A DNA stretch of 64,000 nucleotides from Elmis aenea (Eukaryota > Arthropoda > Insecta > Coleoptera > Elmidae): the NCBI GenBank assembly GCA_947652605.1, contig OX393579.1:21659674-21723673 (forward strand), written 5' to 3'. A program made the position numbers and the translations under genes. The notes beneath the pieces are model-generated. The model worked only from the letters and a program-made list of their open reading frames with translations, made no database searches and was not told the DNA's origin. This document shows, one piece after another, positions 1-11,565 of this stretch; position 1 is the first letter of the stretch, and each line of letters starts with the position of its first letter.

Positions 1-568
1 AAGCATTATATTTTAAGTAAAATAAAAATAAATAAGCCAAAGCCAACTATGTTACATAAAAAATTTAAAAAAACTTTGTCAAATCTCTCAGAACATGAAT
101 AAAACAAATTTTACTAGTTTAGGGTTTGTAAAAGTGTGAACTACTGTTTATTTACCAAGTTTTTTTTTTATTAGCAATGACGACAAAGATATTTAAAATT
201 CAAAAAATTTGCCTGTTTCAGTACTATGTTTAATGTCAAAGCGTCTTGCAAAAGAGAAAAATGTTAACTACTTTGTAACTGTTTGCGAGATCTGTGATGT
301 GCCGACTATGTAGCACACCCAGTATAAAAAAAATTAGTAAATTTTAAAAAAAAAGTTTTTGCTACATTAAACCAGCTTTTCATTTGTTGCGAAATAATGA
401 ATGGTATTTCGTTTTTTATTTTACGTTCCGTTTTAAAGCTATACCTTGAATTATTGGTTTCTAAGAGTGTTTTTAATTGTTTAAAACTTACTTTATTGTT
501 TGACAAGACTTCCGAACATGCTGTAAAAATAAACTTTAAAAGGTCTTAAAAGCAACTAACTTTTACTA
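1..568. other. AT-rich DNA, no gene seen
   Basis: No open frame with recognisable protein character and no clear repeat structure. The stretch ends at the TA dinucleotide (567-568) that forms the left target duplication of the mariner-like element. Confidence 0.6.
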
Positions 569-1507
569 AAGGGTCTTTCAACAGGGACGCTCGAACTTTG
601 TCAGGTTATAGCAGCCATGTTTTTAAAGTAACATCTGTCAAATTTGTTGTCAATTGTTTAGTAGTGTACGGCAAATTACCATGGAAGGTTTTAACGTTAA
701 ACAACGTCTGCAAATCATCAAATTTTATTATCAAAGTTACTGCTCCGTTCGAGAAACGTTCCGAGCAACACGTGATTTTTATCCTCGCCACAACCGTCCT
801 GCCGAGTCGACTATTCGATATGTGAACAAGCAAAATTGTCGGAATTGGGGCGATACCAATTCATACCAGATACACCAGCACTAAATGCATCCCGAGAAAG
901 TCACTGTTTGGTCGGATTTTGGTCTGGCGGAATCATGGGTCCGTACTTCTTCCAAAACGAAACTGGCAATGCCATAACCGTCAACGGCAAGCGCTACAGA
1001 TCGATGATAAGCAACTTCTTGTGGCCTAAACTGGATGATATGAATACCGATAACATGTGGTTCCAACAGGACGGCGCTACGTGCCACACAGCACACAGCA
1101 CATGCCACGAGGGACATTCTGAACGAGCGATTTAAGGGCACGGTTATCTCGCGCGGCGGTGTCGTGAACTGGCCACCGAGATCGTGCGATTTAACGCCTT
1201 CTTCTTTTGGGGCTATCTTAAATCGCAAGTCTTTGCGAATAAACCGCAAACAATAGACGCCCGCAAAGTCAATACAACAAACGCCATCCAGCAAATTAAG
1301 CCAGATTTATGCGACAAAGGCAATGAAAATTGGACCTCCCGAATACGTGCTACCAAGCAAAGCCGCGGTGGACATTTGAACGACGTTATATTCCACACTT
1401 AATGCCATAAAATATACTTTCAAATTAAAAAAAAATTGAGTGGAAATCTCACACACAACTTGATTTATTTACGTTTTAAAATCGAGCGTCCTTATTGAAA
1501 GACCCTT
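569..1507 (+). mobile_element. mariner-like DNA transposon, defective, with TIRs and TA duplication
   Basis: The left end AAGGGTCTTTCAACAGGGAC and the right end, read on the other strand (AAGGGTCTTTCAATAAGGAC), form inverted repeats of about 25 bp ending in GCTCGA, with two mismatches. TA stands on both sides (567-568 and 1508-1509), as expected for the Tc1/mariner superfamily. At 939 bp it is shorter than a full mariner (about 1.3 kb). The coding part lacks the stretch between the N-terminal DNA-binding region and the middle of the catalytic domain. It is therefore an internally deleted, non-autonomous copy. Boundaries are seen directly; the superfamily follows from the transposase remnants and the TA. 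Confidence 0.9.
681..1402 (+). pseudogene. mariner-like transposase, deleted and frameshifted
   Basis: The ATG at 681 opens MEGFNVKQRLQIIKFYYQSY followed by a segment rich in R and ending near DFYPRHNRPAESTIR. This is the N-terminal helix-turn-helix of an insect mariner-like transposase group. The frame then shifts. From about 895 the catalytic half resumes with the pieces GGIMGPYFFQNE, VNGKRYRSMISNFLWP and MWFQQDGATCHTA, which hold the second catalytic Asp (QQDGA). After another shift near 1100 come NERFKGTVISRGG, VNWPPRSCDLTP (third acidic position) and then, in the original frame, WGYLKSQVFANKPQTIDA and the C-terminus SRGGHLNDVIFHT with stop at 1400-1402. The first catalytic Asp region and the linker are deleted. 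It cannot make an active enzyme. Family assignment is by eye and firm at superfamily level only. Confidence 0.88.
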
Positions 1508-1639
1508 TACAATAAATGTTCCTGAAACTTCACCTTAACTGCTGAACATCTTCTTTTTAAGTTATAAAATGCAAAATACTATTAGTACTGCAACACAAAA
1601 TACAATTTAATTTTACTGTATTATGTAATGATTTTCACT

Positions 1640-2060
1640 GACAAGTGTTTTCCTTAATTTTTTCCCTTATGCCCCAAATCATCGGGTTCTTTACCAATTG
1701 TTGACATTGAACACGATCAGCTGCCCTTCGCTTGACCTTATATTCTTCTCCACCAAGTTTTTCCCTCACGTGTTTCACGGCCTTACTGTGCTTAGTTACC
1801 GTCTGGTCTTGCTTCCAGCACTTCTAGGATAACTATTTTTATTCATTTCCACTATATGCCCGTACCAATTTATAGTTGGTAATTTCTCCACCTATTTATT
1901 GTCTTAATAATTCTAAGTCTATTTTTTTTCCTCTTGTTGTATTTCTCATACGGTCTCTTTTGGTTCTTCTTATCAGTTTTCTCAAATATTTTATTTCGTC
2001 CATTTTTACTTTGCTTCTGGTATCGTCCCATATAGTTAGTTCAACTTTCTGATATTTATG
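1640..2060 (-). pseudogene. degraded LINE reverse-transcriptase C-terminal fragment
   Basis: Read on the minus strand this pyrimidine-rich stretch gives a broken frame containing KMDEIKYLRKLIRRTKRDRM followed by RNTTRGKKI, then a segment resembling the W.G(H) region found downstream of the RT domain in many insect LINEs. Several stops interrupt it. The pattern (a methionine-rich 'EIKYLRR..R..RDRIRN' helix followed by a WYGHV-like motif) is a hallmark of the post-RT part of non-LTR retrotransposon ORF2 proteins. The clade cannot be decided. No poly-A tail or target duplication was found, so this is an old, truncated piece. Confidence 0.55.
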
Positions 2061-2355
2061 TTAAGGTTGGTTCATACGAACTCTTGTATTTTGGGAGCTT
2101 TGTTTGTATGCTTAATTACTTTTTCGAAATGATTAATTCATGCATTGTAGTGTACTTTACTTATTGCATTATTAATTTGTTCTATTTGCACATTGGAGTG
2201 TCCTTACAATCTTTAAAGATTTTTTATTAGTGTATATCGAAAAAGTGTAAAAAGTTTTGAGAAGTAGTTTATTTTAATTTACTATCACCTCTGGTGAGTT
2301 ATAATTTCAACAGCTTATTTTTTAAAATTTGGTTTTCGAAATACAGTCTCGTATA

Positions 2356-3838
2356 CAGGGTTATTCAAATTCGAGGCCCACCATGGGGATCTCGCTTATT
2401 ATAATAGCTAGAGTATAGGTTTAAATTTGGCAAAGTTGCTAAATTTGATGCTCATTGATAATTCAAAGAGAAATTGGGAATATCTCAAACGTTATTCGAG
2501 AAAATTAGGAAAAACCGGAAACTACAATTTTTGAAAATTGTCTATAACTCCTTTGGAATTTGAAATATTTTAAATGTGTAAAGACATTGCCCTAGCAACT
2601 TTTCAAGCCGAATCGAATGGTGGTCACAAATTTTTGCTAGATCGATTCGTTTTTGTTTTATGACCACCAACTTTGTTTTTTCTTATGGACGCAATTTTTG
2701 CTATTTAGATAATCAATTAGCATTAATTTTTCTGAATCCATTGAGATATTACACATGGTATTTTACTTCTACATTAATTGTCAAATTTGAAAAAATACGT
2801 TTTTAACAATAACAACTTACTATAAATCAGGTAGGTCGGTCATTGTAGTTTATGTTGTTTCCATGACTACCAATCAACAAAGTAAAAGTCTGTTACTTGT
2901 CACATTAATAAATTCGTAAAAATGAACTTTAATTTTTTATTCATTGAATAGGAACTTTATCTACACTGTCAACGATATGCAGAAACATATCCAGATAGAA
3001 GACAAACCTTGCACACATATTTTTGTTCGTTGGACAGAAACATAGGGAAATATGAGGCTTTTGCCAAAATTAGAGAAAAATATGGCAGAAAGGTTTCAGA
3101 TAACAATTAAAAAAAACATTTTTATAACAAACATATCTGGAAAAAACACTATTTTTCTATATTTAACAGAAACTCAAGTAAATTTGTATAAAGCATGTGA
3201 TAAAGTATAACAAAACTTAAAAGAACAGTATAAAAAATTCGGAGCATATCGCATTTTTCTTCGTTATTAAAGTTAATTTTTACGAATTTATTAATGTGAC
3301 AAGTAACAGACTTTTAGTTTGTTGATTGGTAGTCATGGAAACAACATAAACTACAATGACCGACCTACCTGATTTATAGTTGTTATTGTTTAAAACGTAT
3401 TTTTTCAAATTTGACAATTAATGTAGAAGTAAAATACCATGTGTAATATCTCAATGGATTCAGAAAAATTAATGCTAATTGATTATGTAAATAACAAAAA
3501 TTGCGCCCATAAGAAAAAACAAAGTTGGTTGTCATAAAACAAAAACGAATCGATCTAGCAAAAATTTGTGACCACCATTCGATTCGGCTTGAAAAGTTGC
3601 TAGGGCAATGTCTTTACACATTTAAAATATTTCAAATTCCAAAGGAGTTATAGACGATTTTCAAAAAACGCATTTTCCAGTTTTCCTAATTTTCTCGGAT
3701 ACCGTTTGAGATATTCCCAATTTCTCTCTGGATTATCAATAAGTATCAAATTTAGCAACTTTGCCAAATTTAAACCTATACTCTAGCTATTATAATAAGC
3801 GAGATCCCCATGGTGGGCCTCGAATTTGAATAACCCTG
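2356..3838. mobile_element. long-armed palindromic (foldback) element, CAGGGTT ends
   Basis: The first roughly 585 bases (CAGGGTTATTCAAATTCGAG...) recur, inverted and with few mismatches, as the last 585 bases, so the element is almost a perfect palindrome. TA flanks both sides (2354-2355, 3839-3840). The arms meet at an unpaired centre of about 320 bp (2940-3260) that holds a transposase-like fragment. No intact gene is present, so it must depend on an enzyme from elsewhere. The ends resemble those of many other pieces in this window (consensus TACAGGGTG). Confidence 0.9.
2952..3110 (+). pseudogene. DUF4817-like helix-turn-helix fragment in foldback loop
   Basis: An open stretch of 52 codons in the unpaired loop reads ELYLHCQRYAETYPDRRQTL, continuing with FCSLDRNIGKYEAF and ending at TAA 3108-3110. 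The pattern (Y..RYP.R..p....F..L...I...G.F) matches the N-terminal helix-turn-helix of insect transposase-like proteins annotated with DUF4817. It starts after an in-frame stop and lacks the first helix; the downstream catalytic part is absent. The family call is by eye. It is too short to work alone and is best read as the remnant of the parental transposase gene. Confidence 0.6.
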
Positions 3839-4117
3839 TATAACAACAATTAAAATCTTATGTTGAAAATTATGATATAAAAAACATATAAGTAAAATTT
3901 ATTAATATCTTATTTTTCACTTTAGAATGATATTTTTAAATCTCTTCAACAAGAACGCTCCATATAAAATAACTGCAGGTACTTCCATAGCATATTAGAT
4001 TTTTAAAAAAAACACAGAGTCAGCATATAAGCAAAAACGCGATAATTTTAAACAATAATATGCCTCAGAACACAATATGCAAAGCTTTTAAACACGCACA
4101 ATTAATAAAATGCTTAC

Positions 4118-5677
4118 AACATATCGTCGGTGGAAAGCAATTTTGCTGTAAACGCCAAAACTACAACTTTACAGGAGAAGCAAAAAACAATTTAAGTTTT
4201 GTAAAAACAATTACTGTACTTTTAATGATGATTTTATCAAAAAAAATGTTCAAGGAATGTAGGTGTCAAATAATTAAATGAATATTATTAGAACAATAAA
4301 ATTCGTCCATAACTATAAATTAATGGCGTTTTGGCGCTTACAGCAAAACACACGTTGAAAATTCTGCTCCATTGAAATGTCGTAAACGCCATGTCACAAT
4401 GTTTGGAATTAAAATCGGGTAGTAATAGTGGCCTTCTAAATGTAGTACAGACAAAAAATGTAAAGAAACGAATGTTTGGTGGGTTGTAAATGCAACTACA
4501 TAAGCTTTTATATTTCATTTGTTTTGTCGTATACACAAAAGTGTATGTATGTAATAAGTTGTTTGAAGTACATGGGAATTAAATAATTTACCAATGTTAT
4601 AATTATAATGCTCACAAAAACCACGTTTAAATAAATGATTATAATTGTTAGAGGTATTCAAAGAACAAGAAGAAACTAATAACAAATAATTATTTGTTAG
4701 ACTCTAGAGAGTCATAAAAAAAACTACAAATAAATAAGATACTCTATTAAACAAAAACTAGTATAAATCTATAAATGCATCAAACGTAACTTCTTTAGGT
4801 GGTAATACAAAACTAAACCATTTTAAAGCTTCTATTTGCAATCATCTCCTTCTTACCTTCCTTTTAATAACTATCTTCTTCGTCTGTATCGTTTAAACAA
4901 TCAGGTATTGTTGAGTTGGTTTTTAAATTAATATACTAATGTGCATCATTCTTTGGTATTATATTTTTTTCCACAAGATTTTTTAGGTCTTTATATTTTG
5001 CCTGTGCAATAGGAATTGTTTGATTATACAAATTAAAGTTGGGTTGAGCACCTTCTTAATCGTTTATTGTGTAGATAGATGTGACAAACACCCTTACTTT
5101 ACACATACGGTCACGTCAATTCCACGTTGCTTACGCAAAGAACTATTATGACGTATCACAACCCCAAAACAATCTATCTTTAGTAATTAGAATTGTAGTA
5201 ACGTTATAAATACAGTATAACTAGATCTAGGCAAATGCTTTACAAACAATATGTCCTTTAATTGCATCCGTATAAATCGCTGTTACAAACCTAATATTCT
5301 AAAAAGATAACCTAATGTTTGTGGTAACCGGCTGACTTAAAATACTTGGGCGGCATAAATGCTGTATACGCCACATCTTTAAACTAAGTAGTTGCTGTAA
5401 ACGAAATCTCTTTTAAAGTGACGAAAGCATGATTGCTTTATACGCCAACATTATAAAACGGAGCGATTTTAATGGCTTGTACTGCAAAATTTCTTTTAAT
5501 TTGAATAAAATAACAGTACTTTTGAATTAGCGTTCAGTTTTTATTTTTTGTCGTACATTTATGAAATAAAGACCATTCCACGCAGAAAAAAAAAACTAAG
5601 AAAAAGGATATAATAAATTTTTTTTGCATAGTTTGGCGTTTACAGCAAAATTGCTTTCCATCGACGATCTGTTAAAA
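4118..5677. mobile_element. TIR element with repeated GCTGTAAACGCC motif
   Basis: A 37-base sequence at 4123-4160 (ATCGTCGGTGGAAAGCAATT then TTGCTGTAAACGCC) recurs inverted at 5634-5672 with two or three differences. Between them, shorter versions of the core TGCTGTAAACGCC lie in both orientations near 4325 (inverted), 4380, 5358, 5393 and 5430. The interior of about 1.5 kb has no recognisable coding sequence. This fits a non-autonomous DNA transposon with repeated sub-terminal motifs. The superfamily is unknown and no target duplication could be fixed. Confidence 0.55.
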
Positions 5678-6224
5678 TTGGTCTGTCATTCAATATAAAA
5701 TCAAATATTTTGCTGTCATTAATAATGTTACTTCCTGATACTTAATTAGTACATTAGGCTTAAACGAATGGACCAATAATATAGCAAAATAAAAACCTTT
5801 TTGTGTATTCAATTCGTTCGTGTTACTTTCATATTACGATACAGGGCGATAGTTTTATCTTATTTACAACCAATTTCAAAACTTGTTAAAGTTTCCGTGC
5901 GATACTCCACGGGCGGCATATGTTCGTAAATTGCAAGATACATATGTAAATATCCTATTGGTACAAAGAATATTGACCTATTATTCACGCTAAGCTTCCG
6001 AGGTATGCTTGTTACAATGTAAACTACCTTATTTGGTTTAAATATCTTTTACGTGCAAAATGGGGGTTTTGCATGCATGCACATGCAAGATATTGGCAAA
6101 TTGCCTTCCGTCAAGTCTAAGCTGTTATGCATTTCCATGGGAATATGTGAGGATAAAGCCCATAAATTTACAAATTTATCGGCAATAAAAAAGTAGGAGT
6201 ATAATTTTTAAACTTTACTGATAT
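5678..6224. other. AT-rich DNA, no gene seen
   Basis: No convincing frame or repeat. A short GC-rich patch (CTCCACGGGCGGC, about 5906-5918) stands out, but nothing supports a function. Confidence 0.5.
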
Positions 6225-7024
6225 ACAAAATAGCCAAGATATGGCCAATTTTGAAAAAGTTCGATCATCAAAGTTAGCCATGATTTCGTAAACAAGTGAT
6301 GTTTGCAATTATTAAACAACTAAACGTCATTTCAAAGTAAATTTTTTAACTTTTAAGAAAATTCTTGTATTATTTTGTATTTTATAACTGTTTATTGTGG
6401 TATTGTGAACATGGCTAAATTTGAACTTTTTAAAAAGTTTAATATGTTAGAATATTACTTTGTAAGTGATAAAAACATAGCGGTTGCTGCAGAATTTACT
6501 TAGCAATGACGTTTAGTTGTTTAATAATTGCAAACATCACTTGTTTACGAAAACATGGCAAACTGTGATGATCGAATTTTTACAAAATTGGCCATATCTT
6601 GGCTAGTTTTTGCAACAAATATATAAAACTATATATTTTTGAAAAGCTAAAAAAATACTCTTTCACATAAAGTCATGGCCAACTAGGGTCTCCATTTAAA
6701 AAAATGTAAGTTTACTCTATATCTCGAAAGTCAAGAATGCTAAGAAAAAATTACTTTTGTTTTTAAATTGGGCATAAAAATCTGTATAAAAAACCTTAAT
6801 AACATTTTGTTCTAATTTAATAAATAAAGAAGTTACAGCAAATTTTCAAAAATGATGAAATTTCATTTTTCGTCTGTAGTGCCAAAATGGAATCCGATAG
6901 AAAAAATCTGATTGCACAGGCGTTATTTTCTCAAAAAAATAACCCAAAACACCTAAATCAGATTTTCGCTATCTATTACGGTAACCGAGATACCCCGTAA
7001 AACATTCGAATTTGGTCCACCCTG
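6225..7024 (-). mobile_element. truncated foldback element, CAGGGTGGACC end
   Basis: The right terminus reads GGTCCACCCTG followed by TA (7025-7026), the inverted form of the CAGGGTG end. Inward, the arm runs to about 6500. Its innermost part (6500-6605, TTGCAAACATCACTTG) pairs with 6230-6355. The left arm stops at about 6228, so the outer three-quarters of it is lost. The loop at 6356-6500 carries a short transposase start (next entry). A truncated palindrome fits better than a simple TIR element. Confidence 0.75.
6411..6503 (+). pseudogene. transposase N-terminus in foldback loop
   Basis: The ATG at 6411 opens a 30-codon frame beginning MAKFELFKKFNMLEYYFVSD and continuing KNIAVAAEF to a TAG. 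The opening 'ML.YY...KN...AA' pattern matches the start of DUF4817-type helix-turn-helix transposases (e.g. 'DMLLIYGE..KN.R.A'). It is the first helix region, the part missing from the loop fragment at 2952-3110. The frame stops as it enters the right arm. Identification by eye; short, so moderate confidence. Confidence 0.45.
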
Positions 7025-7249
7025 TACACAAATTTTGATTTTTCTTTCGTAGTCACTTCTGTTGGTTTTGTTCCGATTAAAAATTGGACACTTGTTAACA
7101 TCTTGAAATTCAATTTATGCAGGTCACTGCGCCCTTAATAAAAAAATAAATTTCGTCCAAAATTTATTTGAGGTTATAAAAATTAACCAAAATGGTGCAG
7201 TTGTATCCAAAATTGATTGCTTTTTCCAAAAATGTAAAAATACATAGGA

Positions 7250-7430
7250 TGTTCGATTTGAAATAACAAAGGTTGGGTAGTTTAAGGCGAAACCGGAAGG
7301 TAAACAATAATGTCCATTATTTGTTCAAATAATCCGGTTTTTTACACTTATCATATATCTTAAATGTTATTTATCTAAAATCAAAACTAAAGAAATAAAG
7401 GGGTATGCCAGAACTCAGTTACACCCCTAT
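7250..7430 (+). repeat. dispersed repeat, copy 1
   Basis: Shares an ordered set of blocks with 11408-11565: GAAACCGGAAG, AATCCGGTTT, CTACAC/TTACAC followed by ATATC.TAT, AAAACTAAA, and CAGTTACACCC. GAAACCGG and CCGGTTT form a small inverted pair about 50 bp apart. Probably the arm of an old element; no coding potential. Confidence 0.5.
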
Positions 7431-8948
7431 GTTTAAAATATATTAACACTTAACAAATATTTCGTGCTTTTAAAAAGATTAAACTTATTTTGAAGGTACA
7501 TCTACAAACCGTATAATTAATTCAATCCAGAACCGCACAGAAACATTGATCAAAAACAATATCCGTTTTGGCGGTTTAGTAAGTAGGAGGTTAAAAGTTT
7601 TGTTAAAACTTTACATTCAATGAGATTACAAAATCCGTTTGATCATTAAATAAGCAAAAATGTCCGAGTTCCAATATTTCTCTCTTTACATTTTAATTAT
7701 TGAGGATTAGTTTACCGAACCGTAAAATTTCTGTTGTTTTAATTGAAAATATTTCTCTTGCTCTTTTAGCGCTGCGCTTAGATGATTTTTCTAAGATTTA
7801 TAGCGGTATGGGAGTGCCACTGCATAATATATGTGTTTCGCACTAATTATCCTGGAAATTTATAGCCAGAGGTCTTGCTGTTGAATTGTAATGTAGATGT
7901 GCATGTTTTAAACATTTTCCACGTTATCACAGGTTAATTACGTATATTTATGGTAGAGTTTGCTAATTTTTCATTTAAACTGGATATGTTTTAAAAGTTT
8001 AATGAATCGAACTAACAAAGCTTGATTAATTAAAAGACTCAATATACAATTATTCCATCTGCAATTGAAATTGTAAATTTTTAATGAAATTAAAACAACA
8101 AAGCTTATTGAAATAATCATTTTTTAATAAGAATCGAAATGCAGCGGCGTATTTTTGTTAATCTGCAGAAAATTTTATTAAAATAAATGTACATGATGGA
8201 GAATTTTAACGAAAAAATATAAGATATAGTATAAAGTATCATTAAATACTTCCCCATGTATTTTTGTCAGCGAACGGTATTAATTGACTCGATTTCTTTT
8301 GTTCTGTTGTTATCAATTAGTGATAATGTTTTGCAGCCAAAACGCAATTTTTGTCCAATCTCTTGCTAAAATGTGGTCACTCACCACACTGAAACATTGA
8401 GAGATATAAATTGTTTTTTTGTTGAACGGTTGCTAACGTAATAAAGTTTACCATAGCAAAGAACTAAAACATGGTTTCATCATGTATTTTCAAAAAGTTG
8501 ATTTTAGTTTTTTTGCCCTATTTCCTACATTTTTTAAGATATCGACAATCTGGAAGCACTTCTCCATGGCAACTTCTTACGCTTCATATTTTGAGATAAC
8601 ATAGAATTTCCGACAACGTTTCGTCTCTTCATAACAATTATCAACTTAATTTTTTTAATTCTAATCTCATAGTCGGATAGCATTTTGTCTTCTGATTTCA
8701 ATGATATATGACACTTAACATCTAAAATGATATTTTACCACAAAAATTTGAGAAAACTCATTTGTTCCAATTTTTGAATAAAATTATCTTATAGGTACAA
8801 AAAAAAAAAAAAAAAAACTAAAATTTTTTGTTTCTTTTTGTTGTTCTGTTAAAACTGGTGTAAATCTGATCGTGATTAATTGTATAATTTGCAACCAGCT
8901 AGAAATTCTTTGATATTGTGCTTTTTTTATTAAATATGTATCAATATA
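7431..8948. other. AT-rich DNA, no gene seen
   Basis: No recognisable gene. It holds an A-run of about 19 bases near 8799-8817. The GC-richer patch at 8334-8400 has no open frame of note. Confidence 0.5.
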
Positions 8949-10506
8949 CAGGGTGCCCATTTTTCTAACCTGTTATATGGGTAACTCCGTTAATATTAGA
9001 GATACAGAAACGTTTAAATTAGCAAATTTGTGCAGAATTTAAAGGAAAATTTGATGTCAATTTCAAATTTGACCTACGTCATCAACTTTTTGAAATATTT
9101 TGAAAAAACTGAAAAAGGTCGATTTTTTCAAACTTGATTAATTCCGTAACCATGAGTTAGAACAAAAATAAAAATTGACTTTAATAGATATTTTTACGTA
9201 GATTTTAAATATGTTAACGAAATTTTCATAGCACTCTCGATTTCCGAGTTATAGCACAAACTTGCATTTTTTTAAATGGAAGTCATAGTTGGCTGTCGCC
9301 TTATTAAAAAGGTTATTTTTTTCTCGTTTCAATGATATAAGATTTGTTATGCTTTACTGTTGTAGTTTTTCTTTAAATAAGCAAAATCATTTTACATGTT
9401 CACTGCCTACTAATAGATGGGAGTTATCTCGTGTTGATGTTTTTTTTTTTTCGATGTGACATTTAAGAGTTGTCTCTTATTGTTAGTGTAGCAGTTATTA
9501 GCCAGTTACAAATTTTAAAAACAAAACCTCAGAGTTTGTCAAATATAATTTATTGTTTGTTTTACGTATAAATCTCTCTCTCGTGTTGATCAAAATTTTT
9601 GATTGAGTTTATTGTAAATTTCAAAAACAATGTGTTTTAATGAAGATAAAACCACATGCTTTTCTATTATTACGCTTGTAATGGAAATAGTAGAAATTCA
9701 AGTGAAATGTATTTGCAAAGATTTATGGAAAGGAGCCAACCAAGAAAGAAATTATTTTCGTTATTGGAAACCAATTTAAAAAAATACGGGTATACCAAAA
9801 AGCCTGATAATATTACTTCATTAAAAAACATTGTTTTTGAAATTTATAATAAACAAAAATTTTGATCAACACGAGAGAGAGACATACGTATAACAAACAA
9901 TAAATTTTATTTGACAAACTATGAGGTTTTGTTTTTAAAATTTGTAACTGGCTAATAACTGCTACACTAACAATAAGAGACAACTCTTAAATGTCACATC
10001 GAAAAAAAAAAAACATCAACACGGGATAACTCCTATCTATTAGTAGGCTGTGAATGTGTAAAATGATTTTTGCTTATTTAAAGAAAAACTACAACAGTAA
10101 AGCATAACAAACCTTATATCATTGAAACGAGAAAAAAATAACCTTTTTAATAAGACGACAGCCAATTATGACTTCCATTTTTTTAAAAAGCAAGTTTGTG
10201 CTATAACTCGGAAATCGAGAGTGCTATGAAAATTTCGTTAACATATTTAATTTCTACGTAAAAATATCTACAAAAGTCAATTTTTATTTTTGCTCTAACT
10301 CATATGGTTACGGAATTATTCAAGTTTGAAAAAATCGACCTTTTTCAGTTTTTTCTAAATATTTCAAGAAGTTGATGACGTAGGTCAAATTTGAAAATGG
10401 CATCAGATTTCCCTTTAAATTCTGCACAAATTTGCTAATTTAAACGTTTCTGTATCTCCAATATTAACGGAGTTACCCATACAACAGGTTAGAAAAATGG
10501 GCCTAT
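8949..10506. mobile_element. long-armed foldback element, CAGGGTGCCC end
   Basis: The left arm starts CAGGGTGCCCATTTTTCTAA after TA and runs to about 9610. The right arm is its inverse from about 9850 to 10506, nearly base for base, including the marker CTCTCTCTCGTGTTGATC (inverted at 9865-9882). The extreme right end is damaged: it reads GGGCCTATA instead of GGGCACCCTGTA. The loop of about 240 bp carries a transposase fragment. Arms of about 650 bp make this one of the two longest palindromes here. Confidence 0.9.
9630..9865 (+). pseudogene. DUF4817-like helix-turn-helix fragment, frameshifted
   Basis: Reading from 9656 gives YYYACNGNSRNSSEMYLQRF then MERSQPRKKLFSLLETNLKK and YGYTKKPDN. This matches the full N-terminal helix-turn-helix of DUF4817-type transposases (family pattern: YGE..GN.R.A...Y..RFP.R..P....F..L...L...G...). 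The likely true start (ATG 9630, MCFNEDKT) is in another frame, so one indel near 9650 separates them. Codons after the domain run out into the right arm at 9865. The catalytic part is absent. Of the loop fragments in the window this is the most complete copy of the DNA-binding domain. Confidence 0.65.
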
Positions 10507-11407
10507 AGCTAGAGTTTGTCCCAGTTGACCAAACTTGCATTTTTATTATTTATGGAGATCGAAATAATGTTACAACAAAAAGTAAGAAATGCTGTACATT
10601 TTTTAAGAAATTGTTTCAAGATTTTTGCGAATTACACAAAAATGCTTTAGTTATTTCAATGTTTTTACGCTTTTTAGCACCGTTAGACATAAAACCATAA
10701 AAGAACCTTTTTCACGACTTCTTGATAAATGTTATTGTAGTTTTGCTAAAACTTTGCCTTGTCATAACACAGCCAAGCTTCGTATCTCTTCAAAACAACT
10801 TTTTTAATTAAACAATTTAGTGTATTTTACAGCTATTTTTATTTTCAGCTCAAAAATTGACGGGTGTAGCCTTTGCAAGCTTCTGCAAACAAAATATGCT
10901 GAAAGCTCGATAGCACACTTGTAGAACAAGATTATTTTCATTCTTCTCGTCCACGTCCTTGCCTTTAATTAAAGACACCGACATTTGTAAAAGTGTAGGG
11001 AAAAGGATTGCAAATGATAAGACCGATTTTACGAGGGTAGAATTCAACAAAAGTTTAACTTGTGAACTTTATGTTATTTCAGTGTACAAATAGCGTACAA
11101 ATTTAATAAAAATTAATTATTTATGTAGAGGAAGTAAATAATTTTTTGTGTGAATATTTATATTGCCCTCTTTATTACTTCAACTGATTTAAAAAATTCA
11201 AAATAACCTAAAGCCATTTAATTTTGTCAACATGTAACTTGGTGAAATAATACAGAATCGATTCGTTTTAAGTCACAAAAGGTAGATTTCCCTTTTAAAA
11301 ATTAATCCATAATTTTTCATTTAATTAAAATATTTAACAGAACTAATTCGATAGCTTAAAGTTAATTTATATTTTAACCATTTAAAAAAATATATACTGA
11401 GAGTAAT
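10507..11407. other. intergenic DNA with one weak minus-strand ORF
   Basis: A minus-strand frame at 10850-11050 (65 codons, no ATG at its start) contains KGKDVDEKNENNLVLQVCYR and is a little less AT-rich than its surroundings. In DNA of this composition open frames of that size are common by chance. I recognise no family and do not call a gene. The rest shows nothing. Confidence 0.4.
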
Positions 11408-11565
11408 TAAGTTCTGTTATACTATTATCATTTCCGGAGAAACCGGAAGTGAGATAATAGTTTAAGTAATCCGGTTTCCTACACATATCGTATGTCTAAA
11501 ATTCCATTTAATAAAATACGAAACTAAAAAAAAGGGGCTGTACCAAAACACAGTTACACCCAGTA
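11408..11565 (+). repeat. dispersed repeat, copy 2
   Basis: Second copy of the repeat at 7250-7430, same orientation, with the same order of blocks (GAAACCGGAAG, AATCCGGTTT, CTACACATATC, CAGTTACACCC). Clearly diverged, so old. Confidence 0.5.

Noticed and set aside
606..833. 75-codon minus ORF, and 881-1294 minus ORF of 137 codons
   Set aside because: Both are antisense to the mariner transposase remnants, whose motifs are on the plus strand.
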